Below are positions 32,182 to 45,649 of a stretch of DNA of 64,000 bases, piece after piece. This DNA is from Aedes albopictus (Eukaryota > Arthropoda > Insecta > Diptera > Culicidae). The notes beneath the pieces are model-generated. The model was not told the origin of the DNA. It saw only the letters and a list, made by a program, of their open reading frames with translations, and did no database searches. How positions within the stretch are numbered: the stretch's first letter is position 1; every line of letters begins with the position of its first letter. Both the position numbers and the translations under genes were made by a program. Location: NCBI RefSeq assembly GCF_035046485.1, contig NC_085138.1, positions 294,296,256-294,360,255 on the forward strand, read 5' to 3'.

Positions 32182-33870
32182 AAGGGAAAAGCGGTGGGAG
32201 AATATTTTGGTGGGACAAAATTTTCCGCGTGTGAGTCTATTACGGGGTAAAATCCGCAATAAATTTGCAATTTCAATTTTGGGAAAACCCAGAGAAAAAG
32301 GTTTTCCTGAAATTCAACTTTGAAATTTTCAAGATACTACTTTCAAGATGTAGGATTTGTTTCTATAAAAAATCTTGTAGAAACATTGAAAGAAATTGCT
32401 GGAGAAATTCCTAAAAGAGTTACTGTCAAAACTATTTAAATTTTTAGTTGAAAGCACCGGCGTATTACGAGAGGAATTTTCAAAATATTTCGGAAACAAT
32501 TACTCCAAAATCTCGGTTTTAGCGTTACGTCATAAAAGGATGCTGCCGTATGCAAAGTTGCTTGAAAAGAACTAGTCTTTATAGTTTCGTTCGATTCTGA
32601 GAGGTTGCGCTAGTCGTAGAGAAGGGTTGGCGTCAAATTCGTTTATTTCAACTAACATTTCTTTAGAAATCTTCAGATCATTTCATAGTTAGTTTTTTTT
32701 TTGTTTAGTTTTATTTACTTGTATTTTAACTATTGCTCATCCTACAGTTTTTCAAGTAAAAATTATGAAATATTGAAATTGAGTACAAACATTCAGTAGT
32801 GTCGAGCTTCTTGTTAGTTCTGAAAGTTGTTTTTGTGGGATTTCCCAACAAACGCCTACTGGAAATTTTGGAGAAATATTTAGTGCAATCTCATGTCAAA
32901 TTTAGCAGAATATGTTTTTGGAATTGATTGATTCCTTGGGCTGAGTGTAGTAAAAACTATTTGATAGATTTGCTGAGGTATTTTCATGATGCATTGCATT
33001 CTTTGAGCATTCGCTGGAAGAAGCTTTAGAAAAAAAAATCGAAAGAAATAAATAATTATGGAAGGTTTATAGTAATATTTTTTTTATCTGTAGGATTTTC
33101 TTAATTCATTATGGAAAATTTTCATAATTACGGAAATGATGGAATTCCTAAATTAGTTTTAAGTGGACTCTTGCCACGACTCCTGCTGAATCGAAACATT
33201 TATGTTGAACACTCTGACATAATTATCAGAAAACTTTTGATAGGAAAAAAAAAACATCTTTAATTGTTTGATATGTTGTGTATAAATGTCTCAACTTTCA
33301 AACAAAATCAATATGGCCGACCCAACTTTTTACAACTGTAAATAGTAGCTCACTCTTTCCTCTTTTCAACAACTTTCCAGTTATAACAGTTCAAATGAGT
33401 CAACATTTGACCAATCTCGAGAGGTCCGCAAAAATGTTGTGGCTCTAAATGCATTTTCCTTACTTATTTAGCAATAGGCTTCTGAGTCTTTTTCAAATTT
33501 ATGCGGATTCGATGGCGCGGTTTTCAAATGGTATGGCGTGGATTTTGCGGTTAGTATATTATTATTTTTCATTTTTGTAAGATTCGAGATATCCAAGGTA
33601 TTATATGAATTCTCTAAACAGCGAAAACCGCTGCATAATGATTAGGGAGCGTTCTAAACGATGAAGTTTCAAAAATTGTTTACGCTATAACTTGGTTGTT
33701 AGCTCATCAAAACGTCTGAAAATTTGACTGTAAGTTCTTCAAGTAAGTCATAATAAGTGGTAAAAATTTCATTATAATCGGTTCAGTACTTTTTTTTAAC
33801 AATTCAAACAAAAAAAAACGGGGTTTTCAAATTTTGGGCACTTTTTTAACATTTTAAAATCAATGTGCAT
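32182..33870. repeat. AT-rich DNA with degenerate GGAATTTC-type repeats
   Basis: 32300-33060 consists largely of GAAATTCCT/GGAATTTTC-type imperfect repeats. 33250-33870 is AT-rich and reads like the flank of a larger non-coding repeat. No gene is seen. Confidence 0.45.
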
Positions 33871-34539
33871 TACAGGTATACCTCGATTTAGTGGACCCTC
33901 GATTATATAGACCCTCGATTTTATGTACATTTTACCTCGATTTTATGTACATTTTTTTAATGGTATTTTTTTAACTATTCAATCATTTTAAAACTTGCAA
34001 TTTATTACATGATGACTTATAATCCAGGGGTTTTCAGCCTTTAACACGCGAGGCACTTCATATCAATAAATTGTTTTGTAGAGTACCCATATTAGCGCCA
34101 ATGCATACCTCATGAATACTTAGTTCTATATATTTACTGTAATCTCATACTTCCCTTTCTGACTTCATTTTTTTTTATATAAATATCCCTGACTTTGTCG
34201 ATGATGGCGATGAGCGGAGTATATGGAGTGATTTTCTGGCAATATTTTTTTAAAGATCCCTTAGCAATAACAACACTTTTGACGGATGCATGCAATCTGA
34301 TTCGCCAGATCTTCTCTCAAAGTTTTCTAACAAACTTTTTTCAACGATTCTTATGACTTCCTCACCGAGAGTTGTATTAAATACCTGATATTTTTGGTAG
34401 ATTTGCTGATTGAATTCCAAAATTTATAGCAAATTCCTTAAAAAAGTCATTGTAATGCTTCGGATGATTACTGACAAGATTTGTGATAAATTTATTTCTA
34501 GTACTCAGATCTAGTTAGTCAAGGTTTCCCGATTTCAGC

Positions 34540-36730
34540 GTCCCTTCACGTGCACATTCCCAAGGATGAATTCCTGGAGGAATCTTTGAAGGAGCCGCTT
34601 GAGCAATTCGTGAGCTGCTGGAACAACTTCTTAAAGAATACATGGAACAACTTTTGAAGAAATCCCTGCCGAAATTTCTGAAGTAGTTCTAGTAATATTG
34701 AACAAGTATCTAAAGATATTTCCGAAAGTATCACTGAAGAAATTTCAAAAATAATTTTAAAAAATCTGAAGAAAATTCTAAATAAATTCCTTAAAGCATT
34801 TCTGAAAAAAAAAGATTATTTTTAAAATTCATAGATGGATTTTCTGAAGGAATAGGAATACCTGGAAACTACTGCTAGAATAACTAACAAAACCTCTCGA
34901 GATATTAAAAAAACCCGGAGGAACCCCCAAAACAAATTTTAAACAAAGTTTCAATGAATTCTTTGAGAAACTCATAGAGGAATTCTTAGACGTGCGCTTG
35001 GAGGAAATCCTGGAGATATTTCTGATAAAATATATAGAGGAATAACCGGCGGAATTTCTGAGGAAATCTCTGTGTCAATTTCTGCAGGAATCTCTGTATA
35101 AATGTCTTCCAGCCTTTCCATAGCAATCCTCTATTGCAGTCGGCAAAATCTGTAGAAAAATTTCTGAAGTAATCCTTGGAGGATTTCCTAAGACTTTCTA
35201 ACTTAAGAAATCCTTGGAGCAATTTCTGGAAGAAAAATGTCTTGAAGCAATATCTAAAGGCATGTGAAGGCAATGTGAATGTGGCAATCATCGGAGACAG
35301 TTTTTTTTGAAAACTTCTGAGATAATTTTAAAGAAGTTTTGATTTTCTGATTCTGATACATTGAGAAACAGAAACTCAAAACTTCTTCAAAGTTTGAACC
35401 ATATTTTAAAAAAAGTTCATGGAATACTTTTGAGAAACTTCATGGAAGGTTTTCTAGATGAATGCTTCCAAAAAATTCTGAAAGAATCTCGTAAAGAAAT
35501 TCGTAGATGAATTTCTAGAACAATCTATGCAAGATTTTTCGAACCCATGCAACATTTATGGAAGCCAACCGTGTAAGACTTTCTTAAGGAGTTCTTAGAG
35601 AAGTTTCTATATGACATTCTAAAGTCTAGAGGAATCCCTAGAAGATTTTGTGAAAAAATTCTGACTGAATTTCTTTCGAATTTCCTGGATGAATTTTTGA
35701 AGTAAAACTATGAGCAGTTTCCAGAGATTTTTCAGGAACTCGTGAAAGATTTTTTAAACGAGTCCTAGGATGGATTTCAACAAGAGTCTCTCTCTCTTCT
35801 TGGCGTAACGTCCTCATTGGGACAAAGCCTGCTTCTCAGCTTAGTGTTCTATGAGCACTTCCACAGTTATTAACTGAGAGCTTCCTCTGCCAATGACCAC
35901 TTTGCATGCATATATCATGTGGCAGGCACGAAGATACTCTATGCCCAAGGAAGTCAAGGAAATTTCCTTTACGAAAAGATCCTGGACCGACCGGGAATCG
36001 AACCCGTCACCCTCAGCATAGTCATGCTGAATACCCGTGCGTTTACCGCCTCGGCTATATGGACCCAACAAGGGTCTATGAAAGAATTTTCGAAAAATCT
36101 GTAGAAGTTTAGGGTTAAAAACAATGTATAAAATTTATAAAAAAAACTCTGAAGGAAAATCTGGAGATATTTTTGAAGAAGTTATTAGTCGAATTTATAA
36201 TAAAATCCATGGAAGATTTTCTGAAGGAATCCCCAGGGTAATTTCTACAGGAATCCCTGCAGAAAGTTCCCTAATGGATCTCATACTTTTTAAAGAGTCC
36301 CTAGAGAATATTCTAGAGAAATCCCAGGAAGTTTTTCTGATAGAAATTCAGATTCAAAAAAATCCCTGGAGCAACTTCTAAAGCCAACCCTGGAGAAAGT
36401 TTTGAAATAAATCCTAGGGAAACCGTTTGAGAGAATGCTTTAAGGAATTTTCAGACAAATATCTAAAAAAGTCTCGAAAAAAAGGTAAATCTCTGAAGGA
36501 TTTTCTGAAGAAATCCCTGGAGGAGTATCAACAAAAATTCAAACACAACTTTTTCTGAAACATCCAGAGAAATCACTGGAGAGGAACTTCTGAAGAAATT
36601 GGAAATTGTTGTGAGAATTTTTGATGAAATCCTTGGAAGAGTTTAGAAAGTAACCCCAGTTTAAATTTTTGAAACATTTTCTGAAAAATGGATTATGGAG
36701 GCATAGCTGAAAGTTTTATTAAAGGAATCT
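34540..36730. repeat. Degenerate ~30-bp GGAATTTCTGAAG repeat field
   Basis: Dozens of imperfect copies of AATTTCTGAAGAAATCCCTG-like units occur, interrupted at 35790-36077 by a SINE. The frames at 34986-35291 and 36124-36381 are products of the repeat. The field resumes at about 37900-38700. Confidence 0.65.
35790..36065 (-). mobile_element. Feilai-type SINE, copy 1
   Basis: The minus-strand head has TATAGCCGAGGCGGTAAACG (A box) and GGGTTCGATTCCCGG (B box). The body carries CAGTTAATAACTGTGGAAG and CTAAGCTGAGAAGCAGGC. CAACAAGAGTCT (35778-35789) and CAACAAGGGTCT (36066-36077) form a 12-bp target duplication with one mismatch. Confidence 0.9.
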
Positions 36731-37740
36731 CTGGAGTAATTTGAATAAATGTCCAAAGATATTTCTAATGGAATCTCCGTGGGCTTGGATTATATCTTCC
36801 AGGAAGCTTTGATTTCGGGCATGTGGTCGATGTGCTTTGCAGTAATTATTCGAATAGCTGAATGTATAATCAATGGCAAACAATTCTGTAAAAATCAGAT
36901 CTTCAAGTCATCGTCACCTGATATAGTTATACTGATCATGATGCTGCATAGTATATCGAACATTTGTCGAAGTCATTTATGTGTCGGGAAAATATAATTC
37001 CAAGTTGGTGAGAATATTACAAACTGAGGGAGGGTAATAGGCCCAGTCAGACCCCTGAATGGGCAATGTGGGTTATTGTATGGGAATGCCATTGAAGGTT
37101 TGTAATATTCTCCGAAGCTTTCGAAATCCAACAGGGCGCGTCCCCGGGTTGCGGATAGGGGGAAAAGGGAGATTTTTCGCATTTGTAGTGTAATCAGCCA
37201 ATGTGACATTATCTCCTATGGTGTTGTAGTGCGAATGAATGATCTCATTCTATGGGAATTCGAAGCTTGTAATGTATTGTTTATTAACTTCAATTTTCTA
37301 AGCTTGACAAGGTTTTGAAGACAAACATGAGATGAGAGAATTGCCTAATAGGAAAGTCACATCAGCAAAGCTTTTACATATGCAAATGCTATCCATGGGG
37401 TCATGTCTAGCATTTAATATGTATGGCAATGACTGGTTCTTACCTAGCAGGGGTACTACAAGACCACGCGGACAATTCGATTAAGGGCTTAATTGGGGAT
37501 AATATATTTTCCAGAACTGAAGGAACATTTTTTTTCCGGGTGACTGGTGAGTCGGTGAAGTTGGAAGTTTCCGTTTGTTATAATTGACAAAATAAACAAT
37601 CGGGCGCTTTTTCTTTCTTTGACTTGCTTGGCATTTTGTGGATTTTTGTTTTTTTTTTGTTTTGGAAGGTATGCGATTCACTATTGAACCTTAAAATTAT
37701 TTTGCATCTGAATAGCATTGATATTGTCAAGTCTGTACCA
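36731..37740. other. Non-repetitive passenger DNA inside the pogo-like element
   Basis: Two frames, 36749-36997 (+) and 36973-37209 (-), are unrecognised. The palindrome-like pair GAGAATATTACAAACTGAGG (about 37010) and GGTTTGTAATATTCTC (about 37097) suggests a small fold-back remnant. Confidence 0.35.
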
Positions 37741-37903
37741 ACACCCTAATCCCTCACCAAAATACCCTTTTCCTATCCCATGGCGTTTATGTGGTCAGCA
37801 AAGACTATTCAGCCATTACCCCTCCTTATCATCGGCTTTGGACTGACTTGCGCTCTCATTGCCCCACCAAATGCTGCAAAATGAAAATGAAAATGAAAAT
37901 GAA
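37740..37903 (+). mobile_element. LINE 3' tail ending in (AAATG)n
   Basis: ACCCTTTTCCTATCCCATGG, GTTTATGTGGTCAGCAAAG and TGGACTGACTTGCGCTC are followed by GCTGCA and a short AAATG tandem tail. This looks like the 3' UTR of an I-like non-LTR element; no coding part remains. Confidence 0.5.
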
Positions 37904-39039
37904 AGATATTTCTAATGGAATCTCTGAATGCATTTTTGTAAGAATCATCAGAGGAATTTCTACTCAAATTCAAAAATATTTGTTTTTTTTAAATGGGGAG
38001 GAATTTCAGAAGAAAATCATTGAAATGCTTGGAATGAATTCTTTGTGAAATTCATAGAACAGAAAGAATTTCTAAACAAATCTCTGAAGAAAATTTCCAA
38101 ATGGAAGATTTTTTGAAAGAATCCGAAAAGGATTTTTTGGCCGAACACTCGGACAAATTTCAGCAAACAAAAACAGAAAGATATTTTACAAGAGTTTCTG
38201 AAGAAATTTTTGGTAGATTTCTCTAAAAGATTCTCTAAAAGATTCTCCAAATAAATGCCTAGAGAAATTTATGAATAAATAACTAGAAGAATTTCTGAAA
38301 TAATTCTTGGGCCAATTTCTCAAAAAAATCTCTGAAATAACTTGTGTAAACTGTAACATGATGATTTAATGTGGCAAGTTTCATTCGCAGACCGTCGTAA
38401 TAGAGTTGAAAATTCTGAGTTCACTTAACTTTATTTAACACCTCAGAATTGCAACAAAAGGCGACCGGGACCGAGAAGATAGCGGCACAAGCCTACACTA
38501 CTCATACAGAAAGATCATTCGGCAAATACAACACAACCAGTAACCACGCTCTATCAAGTGCTTGTCACGAATCTCTAAATTTCCGAAGGAATCCCTTAAG
38601 GAATTTCAGATGGGAACCCTGGAGGAATTTATGAAGCAATTCGTAAACAAATTCCAGGGTAAATAAATCCTCAGAGATATTTTAAAAAAAATCCCTGAAT
38701 GAATTTCCGATTTATTTTTTTTTTTCAATTTTTTGGGACATTTATGCAAATAGCGTTATTGAGTATGTCCATTGCACAAAATATTGGCTTTTCAATCAAC
38801 CATAAATAGTTTTAGACAAAATTGTTTATTCGTTATTAAGCGAGAATTACTAATATAGGTCAAAAACTCCGAGCCTTTTATCGAAAACTCAATTTTCATG
38901 CAGTTTTTATATGTTTTGGTACATTTTGGTATAAAATTTAAATAAAAATAAAATAAAAAAATTTGCTTCGATTTTATGTGAAATTCGATTTTATAGACAT
39001 TTCAAAAATTGAAATGTCCACTATATCGAGGTATACCTG

Positions 39040-40734
39040 TATTTTGACTGTAGTATTGGCAAAACTGTCCCGATTTTTTTTTTTGAAACTTTGAGAGTGT
39101 TAAATCGTTGTGTTAACTGTTCTCAGTGAAAATTTCAGCCATTTTGATTGAACATTTTAAAAATTAGAGCAGTTTGAATGTCTCTATACCAAAAACCACA
39201 TCTGCTTATTGTGACATAGTGCTACATATGTGGCTATAACTTTTTAAAGGTCAAATCAAATTGAATGAAATTTTGACACAATACATCTACATTCTACATA
39301 CATACTTTTTGTACGGATAAATTTTCATTGAAATCGGTTCAGTATTTTTGGCTCTACAGTTTTAGATAAGAAAATGTGATATTTTTTAAAGTATTTGTTT
39401 GACCCAAGATTCTCAAATGGTAAGTCTCTTGTTTCGACGATATCTCCGCTAACACTTAACCGATTTTGATGAAATTTGTATGGTATTAGCTACACATAAT
39501 GTACTATTCCTGGTCAAAAAATCAGCTATTTTTGTGCACGCAATCAAAAGTTATACATTATTCTTTGTGTCTCATTGTTTCGAGTCCAGTCTTTATTTTC
39601 CTATACTTAATACATGGCTCGTCACGCAGTCCCAGAATTCTCCTTCCCCCTTAAAAGCTACGTCATTTATGGATACACCCTTATCATGTGTATTGAAATG
39701 TTTCATGAAGTTGCAAATAAAACAATCAAAGATTGCTCGTAATGTTTACGCAGGATGATATTTACACAGCGGTTTACGCTGTTTGGTTAACCCCTTTTAG
39801 TATGAAGTTCTTTTAAGGTTTTTGCAATATAGCTGTGTACTAGGTCTCAGCTGTACGTACGTATACTATGCGCGAATATAAATTTAGCTTGAACCATTGG
39901 CGGTTCAACTCCTAATCAAAATTAGCATACGATTATCAATACTGCCATCATGTCTCATGGAATGTGTAATGAACATTATTAACCAGAAGAACTTGTTTCG
40001 TGAAACGGACCAATTTTGCATAGGAGAACTTGTTTTGGTTCTACTCGACTTTAGTTAGCCCCCTGATCAACAGCCTCAATCGAACGACTGTTGGGGCCTA
40101 CCACAAAATGCCCGATGGCCATTGCAACTTCAACTATCTCTATCTACCTAGCTCCGTGTGTGGACAGAAAGTAGTTTGCAGAAACGCGTTTGCGTATAGC
40201 TCCACAAACATACGCCAACTTCCCTAGTTTAGTTATTTCATTCTGGTCCGATCGTATGTGGTGCAGCCGGCAAAGAAAATGACCAAATATGATCGATAGG
40301 CCCCATTGGTTTCGCTTTGGCTCAGTGCGGTGGGAAACTGATTGCTCTGGTTGCGCTGATTAAATGTGAGCCAATGTTCGGTGGTATGAACCACATCGCC
40401 ATTGGCAAATGACGCGAGAAGGCCCGGCCGACAAACGAGACTCGCGCAACACTATACTGTAACGTAGTCGATTACGGAAGCGTTATACGGTTAGTTGCGC
40501 AATGTCATGGGGAATCGGAAAAATGCAAATAAACCCAATTTTCCAACGAAATTTAAAGCTCATTGCATCGATTTTTCAATTTATGTTCGGATGTAACACG
40601 AGAGTTTTATCGGGAATTGGTTTGGCCGAGCCGATAATGAGCCGCGCTGCGCAGCCTCGAATGCAACTCGATCGACATAGGAAACGCGATCGAGTAACAA
40701 AGCATCATATCTCCGGATGTGGGGCTGCACGCCG
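39040..40734. other. Non-coding, nothing recognised; GC-rich at 40.2-40.7 kb
   Basis: 39060-39480 is AT-rich. 40240-40740 has balanced composition with overlapping frames (40502-40753 +, 40581-40802 -) that run into the next element. No domain or RNA gene is seen. Confidence 0.4.
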
Positions 40735-43307
40735 CACAGTGGGATCATTCTGAAAAAAAGACGATCAAAACCTCTAAGAGCCGTTAGATGACATTTTAGC
40801 ATATAGGTGTCTTTGGAAGATATGTTCAGAAAAATCTTCTCTACTTTTATGCATATTCACTGTATGGTAAAACTGTAGGGTGAACCCGAGCAAAAAAATA
40901 TGTTTTCAAAATATTTTTTTAGAGGGTAGATGTCTTCAGAAAAGTTGTAGAACAAGTAATTTCAAGTAACTTTGCTGAAGACACCATTTAGCTTGGACTT
41001 CATTTTTTGGTAGAAAATATGAAAGTTTAAAAAACAACCTCAAAATCAGTTTTTTGAACTTTTCCATGATTATAGCGTAAAATTTAAACGTGATATGTTC
41101 TAGAAGTTTGTAGGTACTACTGGAATACACTATCTTGCCGAAGACACCAACTCTGTAAAATTGAAAATTGCTCCAGTAAACCAATTTTTTTGAAAATTTT
41201 TCACTATTTTCACTATTGAATATTTTTTGAATAGGCACTTTTTGGCAGCCGTGCTATCAAAATTCCAATGCTGTATTATGTCCAGAATATACCGAAAGTG
41301 ACTTAACAATCGAGTCTGATAAGGCACTTTGATTTCTGATGCTATTTTAATAGTCATTTTTCAAAGAAAATATTCACAAATTTCATACAAATCAATTAAT
41401 ACAAACTGAAAACTCACGAAAACTTTTCGACATTAATATTTGTTAATCAAAATAGTATTCTTGTTGAAATAGTCAACATTTCTAACACTGTGGTTGACTT
41501 TACATTGAATACCCGACAAAAATATTGTTTTTTAAATTTTTAGATGAGTTAAAAACTCACTGTTGAATATTTTTTGAGTAGGCACTTTTTGACAGCCGTG
41601 CTGTCAAAATATCTATGGTTTATTATGTCCACAATAGACCAAAATTGACTTAACAATCGGGTCTGATAAGGCACTTTAATATCTGAAGCTATTTTAGTAG
41701 TAATTTTCAAAGAAAATATTCACAAATCTCATACAACCTTTCGATATTATTTTTAGCTCATCCAAGTAGTACTTCTGAATTAAAAAAAAACAAGTTAAAT
41801 AAATGTAGACTATTTCAACTGTTAGTGTCATTTATTTTGAACTACAAATTTTGAAAGAGGCAAAAGCCTCTTTCTTTGAGTGATTTCCTCATCTACGAAA
41901 TCTTTCTCAAAAAGGCCTTTTATCTTTTCAAAAAATCGTTATAATATAAACTTAAAACTAAAGGCTCCTCCGGAAAAGTATCCATAATCGAGCCGTGATC
42001 TTGATGCGGATTTGTCAAGGGATGAACCAAGGTAATATGTCTACGACGAAGGAATTTTGAAAATCATGGACAGGAATCGACCTAACGGACGCAGTTCTTG
42101 AAAAGGGGCTGTCCATAAACCACGTGGTCATGAGGAAGGGGGGGGGGGGGGTTCGGCCAATGACCATTTTGTATGGACGAATAAAAAAAATTGTATGGAC
42201 TAATGACCACGCGGGGGGGGGGGGGGGGTGTTGAGAAGTCCCAAAAAAATGACCACGTGGTTTATGGACAGCCCCAAACTGGAAAAAATAAATTTTAAAG
42301 AGTATCAAACAGCATAACCAATTTCAATAAAATATCTGTGAAGAATTTTCATCATAACGTAAGATTTACAACCTAGAATATCTCTAACAGATACTGGCAA
42401 TTTCAATGTGATGTAACAATGTTTCATTTTAGTTGATTGATTAATGTAAATATGTAACGTAAACAAATGCATTGGGAATTACAATAAAAAAATTAGATAA
42501 AAAACACAGTTTTTAATTGGTGTTAAAAACTTATTCAATGTAAAGTCAACCACAGTGTTAGAAATGTAGACTATTTCAACAAGAATACTATTTGGATTAA
42601 CAAATATTAATGTCGAAAAGTTTTCGTGAGTTTTCAGTTTGTATTAATTGATTTGTATGAAATTTGTGAATATTTTCATTGAAAAATGCCTATTGAAATA
42701 GCATCAGAAATCAAAGTGCCTTATCAGACCCGATTGTTAAGTTACTTTTGGTCTATTCTATACATGATAAAGCATTGGAATTTTGATAGCACGACTGCCA
42801 AAAAGTGCCTATTCAAAAAATATTCAATAGTGAAAATAGTGAAAAAATTTCAAAAAAATCGGTTTACTGGAGCAATTTTCAATTTTACAGAGATGGTGTC
42901 TTCGGCAAGATAGTGTACTCCAGTAGTATCTACAAACTTGTAGAACATATCACTTTGAAATTTTACGATATAATCATAAAAAAGTTCAAAAAACTGATTT
43001 TGAGGTTGTTTTTTAAACTTTCGTATTTTCTCCCAAAAAATGAAGTCCAAACTATATGGTGTCTTCAGAAAAGTTACTTGAAATTACTTTTTCTACAACT
43101 TTGCTGAAGACATCTACCCTCTAAAAAAATATTTTGAAAACATATTTTTTTGCTCGGGTTCACCCTACAGTTTTACCATACAGTGAATATGCATAAAAAT
43201 AGAGACGATATTTCTGAACACATCTTCCAAAGGCACCTATATGCTAAAATGTCATCTAACGGCTCTTAGAGGTTTTGATCGTCTTTTTTCAGAATGATCC
43301 CACTGTG
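40735..43307. mobile_element. 2.6-kb element with ~750-bp inverted repeats
   Basis: The ends read CACAGTGGGATCATTCTGAA and its complement. The arms (about 40735-41530 and 42520-43307) stay complementary throughout, for example at GGGTGAACCCGAGCAAAAAA and AGTGCCTTATCAGAC. Frames 40936-41238 (-) and 42805-43107 (+) are the same arm sequence read from each side. A partial extra copy of the inner arm lies at 41555-41720. No transposase is present. Confidence 0.85.
42105..42275. mobile_element. Small MITE with GGGGCTGTCCATAAACCACG termini
   Basis: 171 bp with perfect outer inverted repeats (GGGGCTGTCCATAAACCACG / CGTGGTTTATGGACAGCCCC). Two G-runs of about 14-16 lie at 42137-42151 and 42213-42228. 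It is nested in the core of the larger element. A lone right end ATTAATGGACAGCCCCC is at about 62215-62231. Confidence 0.85.
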
Positions 43308-45640
43308 CGCCGCACTCTCGTGTAAGGTGCCGTTGCACCCCGCTCATTCACTAGCAATCATCGGCGTATTGAGGGAAAATTTGTTATGCATACCCTTTCA
43401 ATGTGTAAACATTTTTTCCGGTGTTTTCTTCATTTAATTAGAAATTGCAAAGGTTACATTCGATATGTGTAATTTTTGATTGTTCAGTTATATAATTCAA
43501 AACAGCCTCATTTTGCAGCAATTTATTCGAGCAATTGGAATTTTTCTTTTCGTTTTCGTTGTTCTTATTGTACCTGAACATTGTAAAGTTTGCAGAACTT
43601 GGAATATCATAATCTCTGTATGTAATATTAAAACTAATATGCGATATTATGTGGTAGCACACAAGTGATAACTAGTAATCCTACATTATAGAGATCTGCG
43701 GAAGCGGCGATTGTGAGCCAATCGTGCAGAGAGAACTGTCAAAATGCGAGCCAAACGAACATGTTTATCGTTTGTAGGAATGCGTCGTTTGCACGGTATT
43801 GTAATCAGTACTAAAGAAATCATAATTATTTATTATCAATATCGAAAAAATGATGGCATATGAAAATGTAGTAAAAAAGATAATATTTAATTCTTTCTGT
43901 GTTCAAAAACTCATGCTCATGAAGAAAGTTTTGTAGCTGTTCTTCTCGAAAAACTTCCATTGCTGCCGCTTGATTCGCTTCTGACGATATGATTAGAGCA
44001 ACTCTTTGCAATGCATTTCAGATTTCTTCAATTGCGTTGATATTTTTTCAAAATTTTGGAAAAAAAAGTTCGCCCATAATTAGCAAACGTAAACAAAACA
44101 ACTTGCACCATAACAAAGTCATGCACAAAGTTTGAACATCTAGCTTTGTGGCAAGTGTTGGAAGCAGTTGTAAACAAAACAAACATCGTTGCCGAATCGA
44201 CACATGTAACTTCCGCTCATCTCTATATAGAGGATTTCTAGTGATAACGAATCCGCAATTATTGTTCAAATGTTCAAGAGAAATATAGAGTATGTGTACC
44301 ATTCCTTGGCCTAATTTTCAAGCCGCCTTGACAATTTTGCATAACTCATGAATTAATAGCACTAGAAATAATATGTTGACCCTATTACACACTCTAGGCA
44401 ATGCATGTTTCACCAATTGGAAGTAAACTTACGTAAATATTCAAGAATTTACTTAATTAAGCTGAAAAGATTCGATGCCATGGTATGCAACGTTGGTCTA
44501 TGGTACAAAAATTGGCCTATTAGTGGATACAACGTTGGCCTATTGCTTTCCATGCACTAGAACCACTTATTATCTCATTTTTTCAATATTTCTGCTGAAG
44601 TATTATCTCCGTTTATTCACCAATCATACTTTCAAATTACATATTCGGAGCCAAATTTTCAAAAAACTATAAATAAATCACTTTAACTAAAATTCATTCT
44701 TAATCTAGTTACGAAAACAACGCAACCCTATTATTGTGTTATATTTTTACAGTCACCGTACACAAAATCTTTCTTCCTGTTCGTTCTTTCTGGTTCTTAC
44801 GCAAGAAATGTTGTTGACGTATTTTTATCGTTGTTTTTGACGTCATTTTACTGATGGGCCAAGACATTTCACGCTAGGGAACATGATATTTGTAATGTTT
44901 AAATGTCAAGGTCATTGGAAATTCATAAAATTTAACAGTATTATTTCTAAGTAATTCAAATCGTCAAAAGTAACAATACAAATTGTACGTGAGCCGTGAG
45001 GGCTTCTGCGAAAAATCTCCAGAAAACTAGCTACACCAATGGCAGCTGCTCGACACTAACAATAAAAACGAGCGGCAATCAACACCAATCATAAAGCAAA
45101 AACTTTTTTTCCAAGTGCAAATAAACAAACTTGCACTTGTTTTGTTGCTGTTGTTGTTGGTCGTTCGATCGTCTGTCAGCTACAGCCGTCTGTGTCTGAT
45201 GTGCGTCGCTATCCACCCATCCATAGACATAGTGTTGCAGTTTTCGCTGCAAAGTCGCTCATCGCAACAACGTAGGTATAAAGCGAGAGCGATAATGATA
45301 ATGTTCGATGATCTTGACGATTGTTGCCGAACCGGCTCGGCTGTGATGATGATTACGGTGGTGAAGGCTTCGTATTCGATTATCTTTACTTTTACTCTGT
45401 GGATTGAGTTGTGATGTATTATTAGCTCTAGTATTGCAGTGATTTTGGCCAGTCTACTTTTTTGCTTCACTATCATTTTGGAACTTTTAAAAGAACTTTT
45501 CACTAAAAACACTAGTTGAAATATAAAATACACCTCACTGTTACTTACTTTTGCAAAGAAAAATAAAAACGAATCACTTTAAAAGAAAAACTAGAAAGAA
45601 CGAGAATTGAATTACTGACATATAGGCCTATTTCGTCTGC
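43308..45640. other. Single-copy non-coding DNA
   Basis: Includes AT-rich DNA at 43.4-44.7 kb. A more balanced region at 44.98-45.42 kb has the frame 45115-45414, which starts with a leucine-rich, signal-like stretch (KLALVLLLLLLVV). That stretch comes from a TTGTTGCTG simple repeat, and the opposite strand has a longer frame. No convincing gene. Confidence 0.4.
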
Positions 45641-45649
45641 GATTTACAG

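Larger units (their letters stand above)
33873..39039. mobile_element. 5.2-kb pogo-like element with TA duplications
   Basis: The termini are CAGGTATACCTCGATTTAGT and, at the right, the complement of CAGGTATACCTCGATATAGT. TA flanks both ends (33871-33872 and 39040-39041). Subterminal GATTTTATGTACATTT words repeat, as in pogo-type ends. No transposase is present. The interior is filled with degenerate GGAATTTCTGAAGAAATCC repeats, one Feilai-type SINE, a LINE 3' tail and about 1 kb of other DNA. Confidence 0.75.

Noticed and set aside
34540..36730. CRISPR-like spacing of short repeats
   Set aside because: The repeats are degenerate, have no constant spacer length, and the DNA is eukaryotic.
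45115..45414. 99-codon frame with signal-peptide-like start
   Set aside because: The leucine run comes from a TTGTTGCTG simple repeat and the antisense frame is longer.
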